Assembly: GCA_963693305.1 (NCBI GenBank)
Contig: OY855907.1
Span: 34,173,801-34,237,800 of the forward strand
Direction: 5' to 3'
DNA length: 64,000 nucleotides
Origin: Meandrina meandrites
Taxonomy: Eukaryota > Cnidaria > Anthozoa > Scleractinia > Meandrinidae
Part shown: one piece after another, positions 58,179-64,000 of the stretch
Position numbering within the stretch: position 1 is the first letter of the stretch
Layout: each line of letters starts with the position of its first letter
The notes under the pieces: model-generated
What the model saw: only the letters and a program-made list of their open reading frames with translations
Told to the model about the DNA's origin: nothing
The model's database searches: none
Program-made: the position numbers and the translations under genes

Positions 58179-59456
58179 CAGAAGTCCATAACTAGAAGTC
58201 TACATCTCTGGTAATAGGCTTTGAGATATGTCTTTCGCGTGTACCTCGCGTTCCTCGCGTGTAGGCTATTTTTAGAACAGCTTTGCCGCGAACAAGTAGC
58301 CAATCACATTGAAGTATTTTTTAATTCGCGCCTTTGATTGGTTGAACAAATTTTTGAAGAAAAGCAGAACTGCAGAGGACGAGTGAACTCGAGCGAACGG
58401 CATTACGAAATTTCTGTTTGTTGGTCATCGTAATTTCCGTTTTGTGAGGATTAAACCGTCCGGACAAGAATCATCAGGCCATCTTTCATCGATGACGATA
58501 GCATCGAAGTTGTAAAAATTCGGAGCATCCAAATAAGCGAGAGGACCTCAGTGTTTTGGAGTCAGAATACGAAATGGCAGCGGGCAAGATAGACTAATTC
58601 CGAGTCAAATTCAAAATGCGAAGACACTAAAGATTAATGGTACTCTCAAGATGAAGACAGGCATTAAGAGAGCAAGTGCATTTTGGTACAGGTTCGTTGC
58701 TATTTTGAAAAACAAAACCGTGGTCCCTGAAGCGCTCAACATCGAGCGCGGAATGAACAGAATGAAGTTTGATTCGTTTGAGAACAACATTCAGAGAAAA
58801 CGACAAGTTTGGCGAGTTTCGCATGTTTTTGGAATTATAAGGACGGCATGAAAACAAAAGACTGACTAAGGTAATGTACTTGTTTTAATACGAATAGAAA
58901 TACGAGTTTAATTCATCGAACAATGATGATTTCATTCACATCCGTCAAAAGTTTAATTCAAGTTGTGCTTCTCGGGCACTTCGCAGTGTGTAGCTATTGT
59001 GTTGTGTATGTTGTTCAGTATTTTAACACGAGGATATGCTGTACAAAATAAAGACACACTTAACTACTAAAAGTTTGGGGAACTTCTGTTCATAAATTCT
59101 CTCGTAAATTATAAAAAGTTGACCTGTTTGTTTTGTGAGTTTGTCTACGGAAACCCGGCGACGGGTTGCTTTTTCACTCGCCTTCAAATGCCACTGAACA
59201 GACGTTTGAAATCACTATCTACGATACTACTTCTGTCGAAATGTGAGAATTAAAGAAAATGGCCTGTCAAGTGTTTTGATGTGATTTGATTTATTTCACC
59301 TGCCACTTTCCAAACCGCAACTTAGAACTCCAATCGTGTCGAAATAGTGGGTTACGTCATTTTCTCGCGAGACATCAGTTTCTAAAAATAGCCTACACGC
59401 GAAAGACATAGCACGCGCCCCAATACCAGATGTAGACTTCTAGTTATGGACTTCTG
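58179..59456. mobile_element. 1.28-kb transposon with CAGAAGTCCATAACTA ends
   Basis: Perfect terminal inverted repeat CAGAAGTCCATAACTAGAAG at both ends, with GTTCTAC duplicated at 58172-58178 and 59457-59463. Its interior matches, in reverse, both halves of the 28530-32632 element and gives the uninterrupted state of the TCAGGG site (about 58731). A 66-codon frame inside (58651-58851) is probably fortuitous or a remnant. Confidence 0.85.
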
Positions 59457-59870
59457 GTTCTACCCCAAGCCACCCAATCAATTGAAAAAATAACTCCTGC
59501 ACGCTTAGCGTGCCTATGTTTAATTTCGACAAAGCGACATCTCTCCACTTTGTTATTTCGACAGCGACATCACCGGCCAGGCCAGCGTGACTCTAAATTT
59601 TCTGTTGGCGTTACCTTTTTCTTGTACAAATTAAGATATTAAAAATCATTAAACAAACCATTATTGTCATCATTGTCATTTAAGATCATTTAATATTCAA
59701 CACTTGTCATGCAGTAGGTGTCTTGTTACCTATTGTGATACAAAGGTCGACACGTAGTCACACGCTTGTGTGCCATGGTCGCGGTGTCAGAGTTCGATTC
59801 TCTCGTTACGGTACCTTTCTCGAGTCTATTCATCTTTTCTAGCGCTTTTTGTTAACGTGCAGTACGTGGT

Positions 59871-59958
59871 ATGGGTAAACATAAAAAAACATCGCACGGC
59901 ATTCCCAAGAAAAGCAAAAAGAAGGACAAAAAGAGCCACAAAAGGAAAGAAAGAAAAG
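59871..59958 (+). CDS. Exon 1 of a Lys-rich protein, probably nuclear
   Basis: ATG at 59871 opens MGKHKKTSHGIPKKSKKKD, 29 codons plus one base, ending at a good donor AAAAG|GTAAGT (phase 1). Extremely Lys-rich, resembling nuclear localisation sequence. Joins in frame to the exon at 63568. Intron about 3.6 kb. Confidence 0.65.
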
Positions 59959-60654
59959 GTAAGTTGATTTACCATTGTTTACCAATAACTGACCATTAAT
60001 TCATCAATGGTGCGTGGCACTTTATGACTTTTATGATGCCCTGACTCCTGAGACTGTTTTGACGGCCTTCCCTACATTTGAATTAAGTAGTGTCCAGCAA
60101 TTAATGATCTCATTCATGACCATTCATAATATGAAAAGATAAAGGACACTAACATTATTGACTCATTATTGTGAGCTAGCCAAGAATGCCACTTTCAATC
60201 AAGACCATCCTTTGTCACCTTTTTTTGTTTTATTCCTCCTGTTTTCTCAGTGCGAATTTCTTACGTTCAAACGATGCTTGACCATGCTTGACAAAGAACA
60301 CTGAAATATAGAGTCTTGGGCTTAAGAGAGACTTTTACCATTTTCGATATTTTCTTCAAATGGAAGTAAGTTCTTTAAGCAAAAAGATTCGCACGCAGTA
60401 TGTTAGACTTGCCTACAAGTCGAGCTCACAGAGCGCGAAGCGCGAGAGCTCGACTTGTTTCCCCTGCAGGAAAACGAATCAAATGATGTCATTTTGGCGC
60501 GAACTTTTTCGGGTCTCCGGTGTCTCCGGGGTGTTAAACTGTCAAGCTGTCAAAAATTACTTTCTGTTTGTAATGTCTTTTGGAAATAAACGCCGCTCAT
60601 TTTCTAGCTCTCTTCGATTTTCGAAATGTAGTCAAGTCTGCGCTCGGAGCTCTC

Positions 60655-60859
60655 ATGGATGAGGAAAGTACCCCAACAAAATGTTTTGTTCGCGTTGCTG
60701 TTCCTGAAAATATTTGCTTACAATGTGGTGGACTGGTAGAAAACGCTGCCTTACGAAGAAGGTTATTTTCCGAATCGAATAAGACTAAGACTTGCCAAAA
60801 CCTAGAGCTTCTTCTTGGAGATGCGTTCCAAGCGGTGGAGGAGAAATCTGCAATTCTTG
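60655..60859 (+). CDS. Candidate exon with ZAD-like Cys motif
   Basis: ATG at 60655 opens MDEESTPTKCFVRVAV, then ENICLQCGGLVENAALRRRLF and NKTKTCQNLELLLG. A Cys pair followed by an Arg-rich LF motif is reminiscent of zinc-finger-associated domains. A possible next exon with a second Cys cluster (QCTNCCLCE) starts at 61104 after TTTTTGCAG. The 3' junction of this exon is not certain. It lies within the intron of the Lys-rich gene, so it is either a nested or transposon-borne gene. Confidence 0.4.
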
Positions 60860-61103
60860 GTTTTCATGTTACGTCATAAAATTCTGAAATCAAAATTTAA
60901 TAGGTCTGCTAAACTTTTGATATCACTAGGTGTAAGATAAACTAAAAATATATCTTTTCGCAAATTTCTAGCTTGGTTGTGCCCTTCGTTTTAAAAACAG
61001 AGCATTTTGAATATTCGAGTTCTCCGCCGTATGTGATATCAAGCTGAGTGCCGTGACAAAGTTGTTTTGATTCAAAAAAGGCCTTTCCTTTCCATTTTTG
61101 CAG

Positions 61104-61213
61104 ATCGAACATTCCCAATGTACTAACTGCTGTTTATGTGAAAGTGTAATAGATCATGAGCCAAAAGTAGTCGCTATTAATAGGAAAATTAAGTTCCAGA
61201 TGGTTTCTCTGAC
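61104..61213 (+). CDS. Candidate second Cys-rich exon, interrupted by foldback insertion
   Basis: After acceptor CCATTTTTGCAG the sequence encodes EHSQCTNCCLCESVIDHEP and continues open to 61213, where the 389-bp foldback element is inserted. It may complete a Cys4 site with the exon at 60655. Weakly supported. Confidence 0.3.
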
Positions 61214-61602
61214 CACAGGTAGCCCAAGCTCGATATATGAGTAGCTTTCATGTTGACCTTTACATTGTTACGTAATTCGAGCAATTTGCATATTTATAAG
61301 GGTTTGTATGGGGAAAGAAATAAAGCCGAAAAGAACGAAAAATTAACCGTTGAATTACCATTGGAACTAAAACTGCACTAAATCGCACCAAATCGGTTAA
61401 AAAACCACACAGCACACAAAAAAAGTAACGCAAGAGTTCAGGTGAGCAGTTTTTATTGTAATTCAACGGTTAATTTTTCGTTCTTTTCGGCTTTATTTCT
61501 TTCCCCATACAAACCCTTATAAATATGCAAATTGCTCGAATTACGTAACAATGCAAAGGTCAACATGAAAGCTACTCATATATCGAGCTTGGGCTACCTG
61601 TG
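61214..61602. mobile_element. 389-bp foldback element with 7-bp target duplication
   Basis: Same ends as 56935-57438 (CACAGGTAGCCCAAGCTCG). CTCTGAC is duplicated at 61207-61213 and 61603-61609. One arm is shorter, lacking the inner part. Confidence 0.9.
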
Positions 61603-62065
61603 CTCTGACTCACGGCGGCCATGTTTGTGCCCCTCGGAAGGACACAAATATGGCGTCTCCATACTGAGCTTTATAAATTTGCGTGGAAAGTTTCGGCAAA
61701 TAACTCGCAAACGGTGCACCGCACAGACCTGAGATTTGGACAAATCGTTTATCTATTTATCTTCTATAATGTCTGAAATTCATAGCTTCTGCCGTTGAAT
61801 GGTTCCGATTTTATTTTTTTATTGCGTGACAGTGAAAACCACCAATTGTTTGCCGAAACTGTTCTGACCGTAACGAAACGCTATGTAAGAAAATTTTTAT
61901 CGCAAGAGAGAACTTCTCCAAGACGAAAGAAGGGTTGGAAGCTCGTATGGGAAGCTCTGTTTATGTTAGCGATTGACGAAGGCATCTGATCATAACGAAC
62001 ACGAAGGTGCGAAAAAATCCTCAACAAAGAGAAGAGCTTTATTTGATGCAAGCGAGTCCGCTATT

Positions 62066-62494
62066 TCAGTGGAAGAAGTCTGCGAAGCACAACCAAAGCC
62101 TATGGCTATTTAGGAGGGCTTCCGGGCTTCCAAAGACCAGTGAGTATTTTGCATCCGTAATTTCCTTCAGTTGTTCGCTGGAACAATCTGCTCCTACCGA
62201 AGCGGCCGAAATCCCTCGGGAAAGCAGTGAAGTTTCTTGGTCCTTCATTAGAGCAACCAGTGGCACCACAACCAAACAAACGGACGACAGCACTTCTTGT
62301 TCCCCATGCTCTAAAAAGTCGAAAATAAAAGGTGCGACTTCACAGGTCAAGCTTTTTCCCGATCCCGTAGGCGCCGAGAGAAAGACATCTCTACCGCTGA
62401 AATAACCTTCAATAGCTTTCCGCTGATGTTCACGAACTTCCTTGTAGTTTGCTTTCCGCCAACCATAAGCGATTGCGTCCTTGATTGAACGCAT
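62066..62494 (-). pseudogene. Truncated RecQ-like DNA helicase fragment
   Basis: ATG at 62494 opens MRSIKDAIAYGWRKANYKEV. Then come the Q-motif-like FREHQ-type region (VREHQRKAIEGY), Walker A APTGSGKSL (about residues 41-49), motif Ia VVVPLVALMKDQ and FGSPEALL. The frame ends at 62066, before the DEAD/DExH box, after a sudden change near NSHR. Only the first third of the helicase core is present, so it cannot be an active helicase. Such RecQ-like pieces may be transposon-carried or retroposed (inference). Confidence 0.65.
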
Positions 62495-63054
62495 AGTAAA
62501 TGTTCGAAACAGTAAACAGAGAAATCAAGAAATCGAAAGACACTCACGAGACGATCAGTTCGAAAGTATTGTTGGTTTCATCTTACGCGCTTGATCGATC
62601 TTGTCTGGCAAGGATCTGTTATGATTGACGTTTACTTGACAGCGCTGCTCTCTGATTGGTTAACCCGACAGGAGGAAAATTCCTCCTGTAAATTTGGCGC
62701 GCTGCAAGTGATAAAAGTCGGTCGCGCCGGGGTCTACTATAAAACCGGAAACGAGAAGCGACCGACTTTTAGAAAGTCTAGCAGTATGTGTCCGCATGCG
62801 GCAAGCGTGGCAAAATTCCAGATATCGTGGTCAGACACGTCAGACACGGGCTGCGTATACTGGTCGTTACTCTGTAGTACGGTATACGTTGTATACGTAT
62901 GTCTAAAACAGGCATATCGACGTAAAAAATTGAATTTTCTTCCACTTACAAAATACTGCGAAAAGAAATGAAGATTTCCGATGGCATGTCTTTGACATCA
63001 CGAATAATTTTTTGCTCTGAAATTTAGTTAAGTTTATTGTCTTTATTAGCCTGC

Positions 63055-63300
63055 GTATAAGCCCCCCCCCCCCCCCCCCCCCAGTTTTTCAGCCCATTTG
63101 TCTAAAAAAACATCAGGTTATAAGCCTCCATCTGCTGGATGACAATATTGAAATCCCGAATGCCCTAATTGTAGCTTTATTACGACTTTTTAACTTTTAA
63201 AAAACTATTTCGATTAACACTCACGTGGCTCATTCTCCCTCATAGCCCCCCCCCCCCCCCCCCCTCTCCCACCAGTTATAAGCCCACCCAAAATTTAATT
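63055..63300. mobile_element. Degraded relative of the TA-flanked MITE
   Basis: GCGTATAAGCCCCCC and GTTATAAGCCCACCC blocks plus two poly(C) tracts (63062-63082, 63246-63264) match the interior of 21127-21442 in reverse. CCGTAAAATTCC ends are not preserved. Confidence 0.5.
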
Positions 63301-63567
63301 TACAAACTTTCTGAGCATTTTTGGCGTGCGGGCCATGAAGGTCGGGAATAAAGAGTCAATAAACCGTTTTCGCTTTTGTATGACGGAAGGGTGATGTAAA
63401 CTTGGCCACAATAACAGCAGCCGCACCGCCATTTTATTTTCGTGTGGGGTGAGAGACCATGAAGAGAATAATCACCAAAGGTCGCGGCAGGAACTGGTAT
63501 CATTTGTTCTACAAACTAGTTAAAGCAAATCTTGGAATTGACGCGTTCTTAACTGTTTCTTTTCCAG

Positions 63568-64000
63568 AAAAACGTGTGTTGGTGTCGTCCAGCTCGGGGA
63601 GTGAAAGTGATACTGGACGAAACGAGAGAAAAAGAATTCACTCTGAGTCTGACTCCGAGGGTAATGAGGTTCCTAAGCCCGCTAAGGTTGCTAAGACCAC
63701 CAAGACCGTTCAAAAGTCAATCTCTAGCTTTCTCAGTGGTGGTGAAAATTCTGCATTACCGGCAGCATCGAGTTCTTCTCTGGAAGGAGAACAAGCAGCG
63801 CAGTTTAAAATAGACTGTGTTATCGAGGTTTATCGATTTGGCCACACAAAGTTCCATTACAAGCGTCATACGATTTTGTGTTCCTCGTTATTAAGTAAAC
63901 CACTGGTTGAGTTTAAGAAGTCTGTGCGTCAACTTTACGGTGTGGAACAAGACGCCAGACAAGCAAACATCGGGTCACACGAAATTGATGCGGGAATATG
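63568..64000 (+). CDS. Exon 2 of the Lys-rich protein, continues past the window
   Basis: Acceptor TTTCTTTTCCAG; with the G from exon 1 the frame reads EKRVLVSSSSGSESD. A Ser/Glu/Lys low-complexity part is followed by a folded-looking segment (CVIEVYRFGHTKFHYKRH, EFKKSVRQLYGVEQDARQ). It stays open to base 64000. Product not recognised; acidic-Ser and Lys-rich parts suggest a nuclear protein (inference). Confidence 0.65.

Noticed and set aside
59755..59815. tRNA-like stretch with GAGTTCGATTCTC
   Set aside because: Only a B-box-like motif is visible; A-box and acceptor pairing could not be built.

Overview
The window looks like nuclear DNA of a cnidarian, most likely a reef-building coral or another anthozoan. 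It is AT-rich and gene-poor, has GT-AG introns and AATAAA signals, and is crowded with transposon remnants, foldback elements, simple repeats and poly(C)/(G) tracts. No rRNA, bacterial operon or CRISPR is visible. The taxonomic call is an inference from genome style and repeat character; no marker gene proves it.

The main gene content is one multigene family of unknown function. The proteins are secreted, about 200-260 aa, with a signal-peptide exon, a short Cys-rich microexon and one large exon that ends in a conserved block (motifs DxRWGSCYT and ERVGIKYIKV or ERVGIKFIKV). Six members or remnants occur: A (minus, 12-1272), B (minus, 3153-5452, pseudogene), C (plus, 8028-10489, complete), C' (plus, exon 2 at 15887 and exon 3 tail at 33621, split), D (minus, 41980-42586, pseudogene) and E (minus, 46404-47018, large exon intact). 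The cluster grows by tandem duplication and decays by point mutation and transposon insertion.

From about 16.1 to 33.6 kb a 17.5-kb block separates the halves of C'. It holds a minus-strand gene ('gene X') with phase-0 acidic microexons and a large exon swollen by a 27-bp minisatellite of about 67 units. It also holds LINE 3' ends, several MITEs, and a three-level nest of transposons that can be dated relative to each other by target-site duplications. Inside the nest are a perfect tRNA-derived palindrome and a hammerhead-ribozyme-like fold.

From 35.3 to 38.9 kb two divergently transcribed intronless genes share a PPGCIPxEV motif, and the minus-strand one has a tandem partial duplicate. From 39 to 48 kb lie a TTAA-flanked element, family members D and E, and a second hammerhead-like fold next to a 34-bp inverted repeat (Penelope-like context). 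From 48.4 to 51.9 kb is a broken Ty1/copia retrotransposon. From 52 to 59.5 kb there are mainly MITEs and foldback elements, several with clean 7- or 8-bp target duplications. From 59.9 kb to the right edge is the 5' part of a Lys-rich, probably nuclear protein gene. Its 3.6-kb intron carries a truncated RecQ-like helicase fragment, possible ZAD-like zinc-binding exons and a foldback element.
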